Below the pieces are notes generated by a model. The model searched no databases. It saw nothing but the letters and a program-made list of their open reading frames with translations, and was not told where the DNA came from. This document shows positions 1 to 5,527 of a stretch of 5,733 bases of DNA, piece by piece (the first letter of the stretch is position 1; every line of letters begins with the position of its first letter). Position numbers and translations under genes: made by a program. Origin of the DNA: Deltaproteobacteria bacterium (GTDB lineage Bacteria; Desulfobacterota; GWC2-55-46; DRQE01). The stretch covers positions 1-5,733 of the forward strand of contig DAOVKH010000120.1 in NCBI GenBank assembly GCA_030631875.1, in the 5' to 3' direction.

Positions 1-761
1 ACGGCCCTGAGATATATAACCCCGTTCGCACAAGGGCCGACATAGATAATATCAAGGGTATAGAGCCTGAGGAAGACGTACCGTTCCTGCTGGAGGCCAT
101 AAAGCTCGTAAAGGGTGAGCTTAACGACTCTATACCTCTCATAGGTTTTTCGGGCGCCCCCTTTACGCTCGCAAGCTATATAATCGAAGGCGGCGGCTCT
201 AAAAACTACACATTCGCAAAGAGTATAATGTATTCAGACCCAGACTCCTGGCACGTCTTGATGACCAAGATAACCGACATTGTCATAAAGTATCTGAACG
301 CGCAGATAAAGGCCGGAGTAAATGCCGTACAGTTATTCGACAGTTGGGTCGGGTGCTTAGGCCCTGCCGAGTACAGGAAGTTTGCGTTGCCGTATACCAA
401 GCGTATAATCGAAAGCGTCGATAAGTCCGTACCATTCATAAACTTCTCGACCAATACGGGTACATACCTTGAGATAATCAAAGAAGCGGGTGGAGATGTC
501 GTTGGTTTAGATTGGAAGGTCGACCTCGACGAGGGCTGGACACGCCTCGGCAAGGATCGCTTTGCCGTCCAGGGTAACCTCGACCCTACTATCCTCTTTA
601 GCTCTAAGCATGCCATTAAAGAGGGCGTAAAGGCCGTACTCGATAGTGCCGGCGGTCGTCCGGGGCATATATTTAACTTGGGCCACGGCATAATACTCGG
701 TACACCTGTAGATAATGTCAGGTACTTGATAGATACCGTCCACGAGTTGAGTGGCAAGTGA
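1..761 (+). CDS. hemE: Uroporphyrinogen decarboxylase, 5'-truncated by the window edge
   Basis: HemE decarboxylates the four acetate side chains of uroporphyrinogen III to give coproporphyrinogen III in the cytoplasm. The frame is open from base 3 to the TGA at 759-761, giving 252 visible residues against the usual 340-350, so roughly 90-100 N-terminal residues lie outside the window, including the part that carries the catalytic Asp. Visible family marks, numbered from base 3, are GFSGAPFTLASYIIEG at 48-63 (the second family signature), FDSW at 112-115, GLDW at 168-171, QGNLDP at 190-195 and FNLGHGI at 224-230 with the invariant His at 228. From memory the sequence tracks the B. subtilis protein closely. 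An ATG at 228 is internal, because conserved sequence continues upstream of it. It is the first visible gene of an overlapping hemE-hemH-hemY operon, and its stop overlaps the hemH start. Confidence 0.97.
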   Translation, partial: GPEIYNPVRTRADIDNIKGIEPEEDVPFLLEAIKLVKGELNDSIPLIGFSGAPFTLASYIIEGGGSKNYTFAKSIMYSDPDSWHVLMTKITDIVIKYLNAQIKAGVNAVQLFDSWVGCLGPAEYRKFALPYTKRIIESVDKSVPFINFSTNTGTYLEIIKEAGGDVVGLDWKVDLDEGWTRLGKDRFAVQGNLDPTILFSSKHAIKEGVKAVLDSAGGRPGHIFNLGHGIILGTPVDNVRYLIDTVHELSGK

Positions 762-1696
762 CCGCTAAGACGGAAAAGAAGGCCGTATTGCTCTTGGCAT
801 TCGGCGGAGCCGAATCTATAGAAGACGTTCGTCCCTTTGTGGAGAATATTCTAAGAGAACGCATGGCAGGCAGGCCTGTCCCCGACGGTATGATAACCGA
901 GATAGAGGAGCGTTATGAGTTAATCGGAGGAAGCTCTCCCTTGCTTGAGATAACCCGCGCGCAGGCTTGTGCTTTAGAGGACGCATTGGCCAAGGCCGGC
1001 GACGAGCGGAAGGTATATGTCGGTATGCGTTACTGGAAGCCGTATATGAAAGATACCATTAAGGATATGGTCGCCGACGGCGTAACCGAAGCAGTAGTCG
1101 TAATCATGGCTCCGCAGACATCTAATGCCGCGACCGGCGGTTACTTGACCGATCTCACTGCCATAGTGGAGGCCGAAGGTAATCCGTTTGAAGTAAATTA
1201 CGTTAAGAGCTGGCATGCTCACCCCTTATTTGTGGAGGCCGTAAAGACCAATATAGACGCGGCTCTTGGGCGTTTAGAGGTCACTGACTCAGAAGACATT
1301 CTCATAGTATTCAGCCTACATAGCCTGCCCGTACCATCGGTACATAAAGACAAATATTTATTAAAGATTGCAGAGTCGATAACGGCCGTTATGGATGGGT
1401 ATGACTTCGAGTGGAAGCTCTCTTATCAGAGCAAGGGCGGCGGGAAGTTCCCGTGGCTCTCTCCGGCGACAGAAGACGTACTCGACGATGCCGTCATAGA
1501 AGGTAATAAGGCAGTTGTAGTCGTGCCGCTGGGCTTTGCGGCAGACCACGTAGAGACACTCTATGATATAGACATACTCTTTAAGGATAAGGCCAAGTCA
1601 ATTGGCCTTAACTACGAACGTTCCGCTTCGCTCAACACCTCGCCTAAGTTCATAGAGATGTTAGCCGAAGTAGTCATCGCGAGAGGCGACGCATAG
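758..1696 (+). CDS. hemH: Ferrochelatase, probably soluble coproporphyrin-type (CpfC-like)
   Basis: This enzyme inserts Fe2+ into a porphyrin. The 312 residues match the usual bacterial length. Family marks are LLLAFGG at 11-17, RYELIGGSSPL at 52-62, HSLP at 188-191 with the catalytic His188, LSYQSKGGGKFPWLSP at 221-236, and DHVETLYD at 263-270 with Glu266, matching B. subtilis His183 and Glu264. There is no membrane helix and no C-terminal cysteine cluster. The FGG start and the VGMRYWKPY stretch (88-96) recall actinobacterial and Bacillus enzymes that use coproporphyrin III; this substrate preference is inference. The position of the B. subtilis iron-site Tyr13 is Phe15 here. The GTG start at 758 overlaps the hemE stop by four bases. 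It is the only sensible start because conserved sequence begins around residue 8. The SD-like GAGTGG at 749-754 is weak and close to the start, which fits translational coupling to hemE. Confidence 0.95.
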   Translation: MTAKTEKKAVLLLAFGGAESIEDVRPFVENILRERMAGRPVPDGMITEIEERYELIGGSSPLLEITRAQACALEDALAKAGDERKVYVGMRYWKPYMKDTIKDMVADGVTEAVVVIMAPQTSNAATGGYLTDLTAIVEAEGNPFEVNYVKSWHAHPLFVEAVKTNIDAALGRLEVTDSEDILIVFSLHSLPVPSVHKDKYLLKIAESITAVMDGYDFEWKLSYQSKGGGKFPWLSPATEDVLDDAVIEGNKAVVVVPLGFAADHVETLYDIDILFKDKAKSIGLNYERSASLNTSPKFIEMLAEVVIARGDA

Positions 1697-3117
1697 TGAA
1701 GAAGGTCGTAATCATAGGTGGCGGAATATCGGGGCTCTCGACGGCCTACTTCCTGACCGAACTCGCAAGAGAAGAGGGTGAAGCCTTAGATATAACAATT
1801 GTAGACAAGAAGGACTCACCGGGTGGCAACATTATAACCGTCCGTGAGGGAGGATTTTTGATCGAAGGTGGCCCTGATTGTTTCTTGTCAGAAAAACCGT
1901 GGGCAATGGCCTTATGTAAGAGGCTCGGCATGGAGGATAGTCTCCTTGCGACGACCACGGCCAGAGGTAAGACTTACGTCCTATCGAAGGGCAAGCTCCA
2001 CCTCCTGCCCGAAGGCGTTATCCTGATGGTGCCGACAAAGATGGTGCCGCTCCTCTTTAGTTCCCTTTTGACCATGTGGGGAAAGATTCGCATGGGCTTG
2101 GAGATGTTCGTTCCAAAGCGTAAGAGTACGGAGGACGAAACGCTTGGTTCATTTGTAAGAAGGCGGCTTGGTAAAGAGGCATTGGATAAGATAGCAGGGC
2201 CGCTCGTAGCCGGAGTGCACGGCGGAGACCCTGAGACGATGAGCATTAAGTCGAGCTTCCCGAAGTTCGTCGAGATGGAAGAAAACTACGGTAGCCTCAT
2301 AAAGGGCATGATAGCCAAGATGAAGCTGATGAAGGGTAGTGCACGCCAAGGCCAAGCTAAGAAGAGTGCCAAGCCCGTAACGATGTTCATGACCATAAAG
2401 AACGGCCTCGGCGATATAGTCGATACCCTCTTAGGTAAGATAAAAGAGACAAAGATAATAAAGGCAACGACCGTAGACAACCTCACAAAAGATACGGACG
2501 GCTATACCTTGAAGCTCAGTAACGACGAGACACTCAAAGCCGACGCCGTCGTCATATCCACACCCGCCTATGCTACGAGCGCTATAGTTAAGTCAATGGA
2601 TGGTAGCTTGAGCGAAAAGCTCGACACCATACCGTACGTATCTACGGCAACGGTAAGTATCGGCTTTAAGCGGGCAGATATAGCGCATCCAATGGACGGC
2701 TTTGGCTTTGTTATACCTAAGAGCGAGGGCAGAAAGATTATGGCAACGAGCTGGGTCTCGAAGAAGTGGGCCGGGCGCGCGCCGGAAGATTGCGTACTGA
2801 TACGTTGCTTTGTCGGAGGCGCATTCGACCAGGACTTGGTTGAGCTGAATGACGATGAGATAAAGGCCATGGTGCTTAGCGAATTAAAGTCTATAATGGG
2901 CATAGATGCCGAACCCGTTATATGCAAGATATTCAGGTGGCGTCGCGCCATGCCGCAGTACACCGTTGGCCACGAAGGACGCGTAGCAGAGATAGCGGAA
3001 CTGACAGATAAGCACGAGGGGCTCTACATAACAGGCTCTGCCTTTCGTGGCATTGGCATCAGTGATAATGTGCGTGAGGCTGAGGCTGTGGCCGAGAGGG
3101 TTCTTGAGCGGCTTTAG
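1696..3117 (+). CDS. hemY: FAD-dependent protoporphyrinogen/coproporphyrinogen oxidase, HemY family
   Basis: HemY-type enzymes use FAD and oxygen to remove six electrons from protoporphyrinogen IX, or from coproporphyrinogen III in the Gram-positive branch (also named CgoX). The 473 residues are close to the B. subtilis length. The N-terminal Rossmann motif GGGISG sits at 8-13, followed by PGGN at 42-45 and EGGPDCFLSEKPW at 57-69. The mid-protein block GPLVAGVHGGDPETMS and a C-terminal FAD-contact block GLYITGSAFRGIGISD at 442-457 are typical of the family. The GTG start overlaps the last base of the hemH stop (TAGTG), and GAGAGG at 1681-1686 is a modest SD nine bases upstream. The first Rossmann strand begins at residue 3, so no other start fits. 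It closes the visible hem operon. Which substrate it prefers cannot be read from sequence alone. The alternative name hemG is sometimes used for this family in databases. Confidence 0.95.
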   Translation: MKKVVIIGGGISGLSTAYFLTELAREEGEALDITIVDKKDSPGGNIITVREGGFLIEGGPDCFLSEKPWAMALCKRLGMEDSLLATTTARGKTYVLSKGKLHLLPEGVILMVPTKMVPLLFSSLLTMWGKIRMGLEMFVPKRKSTEDETLGSFVRRRLGKEALDKIAGPLVAGVHGGDPETMSIKSSFPKFVEMEENYGSLIKGMIAKMKLMKGSARQGQAKKSAKPVTMFMTIKNGLGDIVDTLLGKIKETKIIKATTVDNLTKDTDGYTLKLSNDETLKADAVVISTPAYATSAIVKSMDGSLSEKLDTIPYVSTATVSIGFKRADIAHPMDGFGFVIPKSEGRKIMATSWVSKKWAGRAPEDCVLIRCFVGGAFDQDLVELNDDEIKAMVLSELKSIMGIDAEPVICKIFRWRRAMPQYTVGHEGRVAEIAELTDKHEGLYITGSAFRGIGISDNVREAEAVAERVLERL

Positions 3118-3143
3118 TTATGGGCGGCAAAGATAACGGCACA

Positions 3144-3156
3144 ACTACTTTGTAGT
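3144..3156 (+). repeat. Small inverted repeat downstream of hemY
   Basis: ACTAC (3144-3148) and GTAGT (3152-3156) form a perfect five-base-pair stem around a TTT loop, 27 bases after the hemY stop. No T-run follows, so it is not a convincing intrinsic terminator. It may be an RNA 3'-end stabiliser or chance. Confidence 0.3.
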
Positions 3157-3165
3157 CTTCAATAC

Positions 3166-3195
3166 TTGCTCGTTCGACGTACCTAAAAGTATGAT
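3166..3195 (+). promoter_or_regulatory. Possible sigma70-type promoter for the methyltransferase gene
   Basis: TTGCTC at 3166-3171 matches three of six -35 positions. TATGAT at 3190-3195 matches five of six -10 positions, and the spacer is 18 bases. The predicted transcript would start about 3202, only a couple of bases before the SD, giving a very short leader. That tight geometry and the weak -35 keep this a low-confidence call. It overlaps the repeated 20-base core at 3171-3190. Confidence 0.25.
3171..3195 (+). repeat. Intergenic repeat core, copy 1, with small hairpin
   Basis: The 20 bases at 3171-3190 match 17 of 20 bases of 4561-4580. Within this copy CGTAC (3178-3182) pairs with GTATG (3189-3193) around the loop CTAAAA, using one G-T pair. 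The second copy has CGCAC and GTGCG around ATAAAA, so the stem differs but pairing is kept. The core begins 54 bases after a stop codon here and 47 bases after one in copy 2. Its function is unknown. Confidence 0.4.
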
Positions 3196-3203
3196 ATGTA
3201 CTT

Positions 3204-3211
3204 AAAGGAGG
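3204..3211 (+). promoter_or_regulatory. Strong ribosome binding site of the methyltransferase gene
   Basis: AAAGGAGG lies ten bases before the ATG at 3222 and is close to a full anti-16S match. It fixes the start and shows that this gene is translated independently of the hem operon. Confidence 0.85.
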
Positions 3212-3221
3212 TAATTAAGCC

Positions 3222-3899
3222 ATGGGCTCTGAAAATCAATTCATATTTGCAAAGAAACACTTCGAGTCCTTTGAGGGGCCTTTTTTGGAGATAGGTTCAA
3301 AGGACTATGGTAATACGCAAGACCTGAGAGGCTTATTCTCACCTAAAGGCGAATATATCGGTATCGATATGTCAGAGGGTAAGGGTGTGGAGATGGTCGT
3401 TGACCTTACGGATGACTTCGAGGTGCTTGATAAGAAGTTTGAAGGCCGTCGCTTTGGAACGATATTTTGTTTAAGCGTTCTCGAACACTGCGAAGATCCC
3501 TTTAAGATGAGCAACAATATGACGCGTCTATTAAAGCCAGGCGGCAAGATATTTATATCTGTGCCATTTGCTTGGCAGTTCCATGGGTATCCGTCGGATT
3601 ATTGGCGATTCACATACGAAGGCGTAAAGAAGTTATTTCCAAAGCTCTCATTCGATATGGATAAGTGCATAGAGAGTTCTTGCTTAATCAGAGAGACAAA
3701 ACCACTCACCGAGGATATAGGCAAGGTCTCTATACGAGGAAGTTCTCACAGGAGAGCCGGACATCCGATACGCGGCCTCTTTGCCGATATATTCAAGATA
3801 CTCGCAAAGGTTGGCCTCTTTAAATGGATATTCGGTTATAGACATCTATTTAGGCCTACTATGCTTGATATGATAGGAGAGTTTGATGAGCGGCCTTAA
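3222..3899 (+). CDS. Class I SAM-dependent methyltransferase, substrate unknown
   Basis: The 225-residue protein has the order of motifs of a class I methyltransferase of the Methyltransf_11/23 type. Motif I FLEIGSKDYG is at 21-30 and binds SAM. An acidic strand end GIDM at 47-50 probably contacts the ribose. FCLSVLEHC at 82-90 is the post-II block, and LLKPGGKIFIS at 103-113 is the motif III loop and strand. YPSDYWRFT at 123-131 is a substrate-side block that recurs in methyltransferases found with surface polysaccharide and glycan genes; that link is family knowledge, not shown here, because no glycosyltransferase is in view. The C-terminal part (about 180-212) alternates hydrophobic and basic residues and may touch a membrane. 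The ATG start is fixed by a strong SD. It sits between haem and ferritin genes with no obvious functional tie to either. The family call is firm and the substrate is open. Confidence 0.9.
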   Translation: MGSENQFIFAKKHFESFEGPFLEIGSKDYGNTQDLRGLFSPKGEYIGIDMSEGKGVEMVVDLTDDFEVLDKKFEGRRFGTIFCLSVLEHCEDPFKMSNNMTRLLKPGGKIFISVPFAWQFHGYPSDYWRFTYEGVKKLFPKLSFDMDKCIESSCLIRETKPLTEDIGKVSIRGSSHRRAGHPIRGLFADIFKILAKVGLFKWIFGYRHLFRPTMLDMIGEFDERP

Positions 3900-3905
3900 A
3901 GTAAC

Positions 3906-3943
3906 GACCTTTTTTTTACCGCGAGGGGTTAGTGTAAGCGGTC
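3906..3943 (+). repeat. Inverted repeat between methyltransferase and ferritin genes
   Basis: ACCGC (3918-3922) pairs with GCGGT (3938-3942) around a 15-base loop. GACC (3906-3909) could alternatively pair with GGTC (3940-3943). A run of eight T at 3910-3917 lies before the stem, not after it, and only a weak CTTTAATT follows, so terminator function is doubtful. GTAAGCGGT at 3934-3942 occurs again at 4638-4646, also as the right arm of a CCGC/GCGG stem. The rest of the 108-base gap is AT-rich. A perfect TTTAATTAAA palindrome lies at 3944-3953. No convincing -35/-10 pair or Fur-type box is visible. Confidence 0.35.
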
Positions 3944-3992
3944 TTTAATTAAATGAAGATAAAACCATATTAAAAAAAGAAAGTCTAAATAA

Positions 3993-3998
3993 GGGAGG
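3993..3998 (+). promoter_or_regulatory. Ribosome binding site of the ferritin gene
   Basis: GGGAGG lies nine bases before the ATG at 4008. The match and spacing are good enough to fix the ferritin start and suggest high expression. Confidence 0.85.
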
Positions 3999-4007
3999 TT
4001 TAATACT

Positions 4008-4514
4008 ATGATAAACAAAAAGATGTCCGACGCACTCAACAAGCACCTAAACGCCGAGCTATACTCGTCGTATCTATACCTTGCCATGTCTGCCTACGCT
4101 TCATTCAAGGGGTTGAAGGGGGCGAGCAACTGGCTCTACATGCAGGCTCAGGAAGAGATGATTCACGTTAAGAAGATGTATGAGTACATCGACAGTCAGG
4201 GCGCGCAGGTCGTACTTCAGGCAATAGACACTCCGCCGTCGGACTTCGGCTCGCCACTTGAGCTATTCAACTCCGTCCTTGCCCACGAGCAAAAGGTAAC
4301 GGGCCTGATAAACGACCTTATGACACTTGCCGTAGCCGAATCTGACCACGCCACACAGACCTTCCTTCAGTGGTTTATCACAGAGCAGGTCGAGGAAGAA
4401 CAAAGCGTCGGTGAGATAATAGATAGAATTAAGCTCGCCGGAGAGACCGGCGCGGGACTCTTTATGATTGACAACGAATTGGGGGCAAGGGTTTTGGCGG
4501 CTCCGGTAGAATAG
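4008..4514 (+). CDS. ftnA: Bacterial non-haem ferritin, FtnA type
   Basis: Ferritins form 24-subunit cages that oxidise Fe2+ and store iron as a ferric mineral in the cytoplasm. At 168 residues this is the usual length for a four-helix bundle plus short fifth helix. All ligands of the E. coli FtnA dinuclear centre appear at the same residue numbers: Glu17, Glu50, His53, Glu94, Gln127 and Glu130. The third-site acids Glu49, Glu126 and Glu129 are present too, as are Tyr24 and Trp122 next to the centre. No haem-ligating Met52 of bacterioferritin is present (residue 52 is Ile), which argues against Bfr. Motifs include NAELYSSYLYL at 15-25 and EEMIHVKKMYEY at 49-60. The ATG has a strong SD. It follows the methyltransferase by 108 bases and converges on the minus-strand gene downstream. 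It should be an active ferroxidase; its regulation is not visible. Confidence 0.96.
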   Translation: MINKKMSDALNKHLNAELYSSYLYLAMSAYASFKGLKGASNWLYMQAQEEMIHVKKMYEYIDSQGAQVVLQAIDTPPSDFGSPLELFNSVLAHEQKVTGLINDLMTLAVAESDHATQTFLQWFITEQVEEEQSVGEIIDRIKLAGETGAGLFMIDNELGARVLAAPVE

Positions 4515-4560
4515 CGGCTTTGATAATTGCCCGCCTTCTTTGTTACGCTTCAAGATCAGT

Positions 4561-4585
4561 CGCTCGACGCACATAAAAGTGCGAC
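4561..4585 (+). repeat. Intergenic repeat core, copy 2, with small hairpin
   Basis: The 20-base core at 4561-4580 differs from 3171-3190 at three positions only. CGCAC (4568-4572) pairs perfectly with GTGCG (4579-4583) around ATAAAA. A competing stem AGTCGC (4558-4563) with GCGACT (4580-4585) is also possible. T5 occurs 15 bases further on (4596-4600), so a weak terminator role for ferritin cannot be excluded. The 255-base gap after ferritin (4515-4769) holds no credible gene. Confidence 0.4.
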
Positions 4586-4630
4586 TCGCGTCCTATTTTT
4601 CAGATGCCTCGAATACGACCAATTCTCTTT

Positions 4631-4646
4631 GCCGCGGGTAAGCGGT
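4631..4646 (+). repeat. Inverted repeat GCCGC/GCGGT downstream of ferritin
   Basis: GCCGC (4631-4635) pairs with GCGGT (4642-4646) around GGGTAA, with one G-T pair at the base. The element resembles 3918-3942: both have ACGACC 11-15 bases before the stem, a T-rich run just before it, and GTAAGCGGT as the right arm. No T-run follows. Its function is unknown. Confidence 0.35.
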
Positions 4647-4658
4647 TATATGAAATAT

Positions 4659-4684
4659 AAAAAAGGCGACCTTTTAAGGTCGTC
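4659..4684 (-). terminator. Intrinsic terminator of the minus-strand gene, possibly bidirectional
   Basis: GGCGACC (4665-4671) and GGTCGTC (4678-4684) form a seven-base-pair stem with one G-T pair around TTTTAA. Six A at 4659-4664 on the + strand read as six T right after the hairpin on the minus strand. That is the layout of a Rho-independent terminator for the gene ending at 4770. On the + strand only TCTTTA follows, so termination of ferritin transcripts here would be weaker. Its place between two convergent genes fits shared use. Confidence 0.75.
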
Positions 4685-4749
4685 TCTTTACTATCGGATG
4701 GTTATGGATTAACGATTGTGGAGATAAAGTGGTAAGGGTAAGCGTAGCT

Positions 4750-4764
4750 CATACTATAAGTATG
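4750..4764. repeat. Perfect inverted repeat just past the minus-strand stop
   Basis: CATACT (4750-4755) and AGTATG (4759-4764) form a perfect six-base-pair stem around ATA, five bases beyond the stop codon of the minus-strand gene. It lacks a T-run on either strand. GGGTAAGCG at 4736-4744, just next to it, repeats 4636-4644 exactly 100 bases away. Confidence 0.35.
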
Positions 4765-4769
4765 GTTCC

Positions 4770-5357
4770 TCAAAGCTGACAGTCTTCCATTAGCCGTTTG
4801 TATGCGGTTGGAAGGTTTTCAGCTCGATAGTGCTTCTCTAGTTCGAGACATTTACTCAAGTTATCGAGTGTGCCTTTTTGAGGTAACAATTTAGGGTTCT
4901 GTTCATATTTTCGTATAAGTGTCCTAGATAAAACTATGATAAATTCCGTTTGATTAAGACAATCACGAAAGCGATCTATTGTTTCCTTGTTCAACCCCTT
5001 AGAGATATAAGCATGCGATTCGGTGCGGTCATAAAGCTTGGTAAAGGAATTAATTCTGGTATTTGTAGCATTTAATGCTAGATAAATGACCTCTCCACCA
5101 AATTGAACAGTAGTGTTCTTGAGAAGCAATAGATCAAGAGTGTTGCTTACTAAGCTTCCATAATGAAATTTTTTCTCCGTGACATTCTCTCTAAATTTTT
5201 TTATTAGTGATAAGTTTTGTTCCATTTCAAAATCTAGAGTCCGTAAACTGGATTTAAAATCCTTTTTATCGACTTTTTTCCTTCTCCAATTTTCTAACTT
5301 AAATGCTAAGAATACACTAGCGATGGTAGTTATAATAGGTAAGAAAATAGATACCAT
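4770..5357 (-). CDS. Unrecognised single-pass membrane-anchored helical protein, AT-rich gene
   Basis: I do not recognise this 195-residue protein. Residues 2-19 are hydrophobic (VSIFLPIITTIASVFLAF) and are followed by a very basic stretch with WRRKK at 24-28, which predicts one N-terminal membrane helix with the rest in the cytoplasm. The remainder looks helical and charged, with a possible coiled coil at about 33-62. No catalytic motif is visible. The ATG at 5355-5357 has AGGAG seven bases upstream, and the gene ends in a hairpin-rich region with a good terminator, so it looks real and expressed alone. Its base composition is much lower in GC than the hem block (18 of 60 bases in 5221-5280) and its codons favour TTA, AAA and TTT, which suggests recent acquisition. 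Short anchored helical proteins of this shape are common among accessory genes, but no specific role is supported. Confidence 0.75.
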   Translation of the reverse strand: MVSIFLPIITTIASVFLAFKLENWRRKKVDKKDFKSSLRTLDFEMEQNLSLIKKFRENVTEKKFHYGSLVSNTLDLLLLKNTTVQFGGEVIYLALNATNTRINSFTKLYDRTESHAYISKGLNKETIDRFRDCLNQTEFIIVLSRTLIRKYEQNPKLLPQKGTLDNLSKCLELEKHYRAENLPTAYKRLMEDCQL

Positions 5358-5364
5358 TGACCTG

Positions 5365-5369
5365 CTCCT
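5365..5369 (-). promoter_or_regulatory. Ribosome binding site of the minus-strand membrane protein gene
   Basis: On the minus strand AGGAG lies seven bases before the ATG at 5355-5357. It supports this start and the strand choice over the + strand reading frames in the same stretch. No clear -35/-10 pair is seen further upstream in the 170-base gap (5358-5527), which holds no credible gene. Confidence 0.7.
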
Positions 5370-5492
5370 ATAGTTTGTACCAATTTCAGAGTGAATTTTT
5401 TCCTAACTATTCAAGTTATAAGCTATCAAGAGAAATATACAATATTCTGGAGAGAATCACAAATATAGATTTCAGGAAGAGATATACGATAT

Positions 5493-5527
5493 GGGCAAAT
5501 AAGGCGGGTTGTGTGTGCCTTCGGCCC
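5493..5527 (-). terminator. Weak terminator-like hairpin after the right-edge gene
   Basis: AAGGC (5501-5505) pairs with GCCTT (5517-5521) around 11 bases, and an outer GGGC (5493-5496) can pair with GCCC (5524-5527). The structure starts directly after the stop codon of the minus-strand gene at 5528. Only a short ATTT lies within the outer stem on the transcript side, with no good T-tail, so termination is uncertain. Confidence 0.3.

Noticed and set aside
206..757. 183-codon minus-strand open frame opposite hemE
   Set aside because: It is fully antisense to well-conserved HemE sequence, has no SD, and its serine/proline-rich product matches the pattern of shadow frames.
2568..2963. 131-codon minus-strand open frame opposite hemY
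   Set aside because: It is antisense to conserved HemY sequence with no start signals or recognisable motif. The shorter minus-strand frames at 974-1222, 1361-1549, 1746-2486 and 3305-3547 fail for the same reasons.
3910..3917. Run of eight T as an intrinsic terminator for the methyltransferase gene
   Set aside because: The preceding bases (3892-3909) form at best a three-pair stem with a mismatch, too weak for a Rho-independent terminator.
3940..4007. Fur- or PerR-like operator upstream of ferritin
   Set aside because: The only clear palindrome is TTTAATTAAA at 3944-3953, which does not match either consensus. The rest is simply AT-rich.
4263..4574. 103-codon minus-strand open frame opposite ferritin
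   Set aside because: It overlaps the conserved ferritin helices in antisense and shows no SD or domain.
4527..4712. 61-codon + strand frame starting with TTG after ferritin
   Set aside because: It has no SD, runs through three hairpins including the terminator, and its product has no domain-like pattern.
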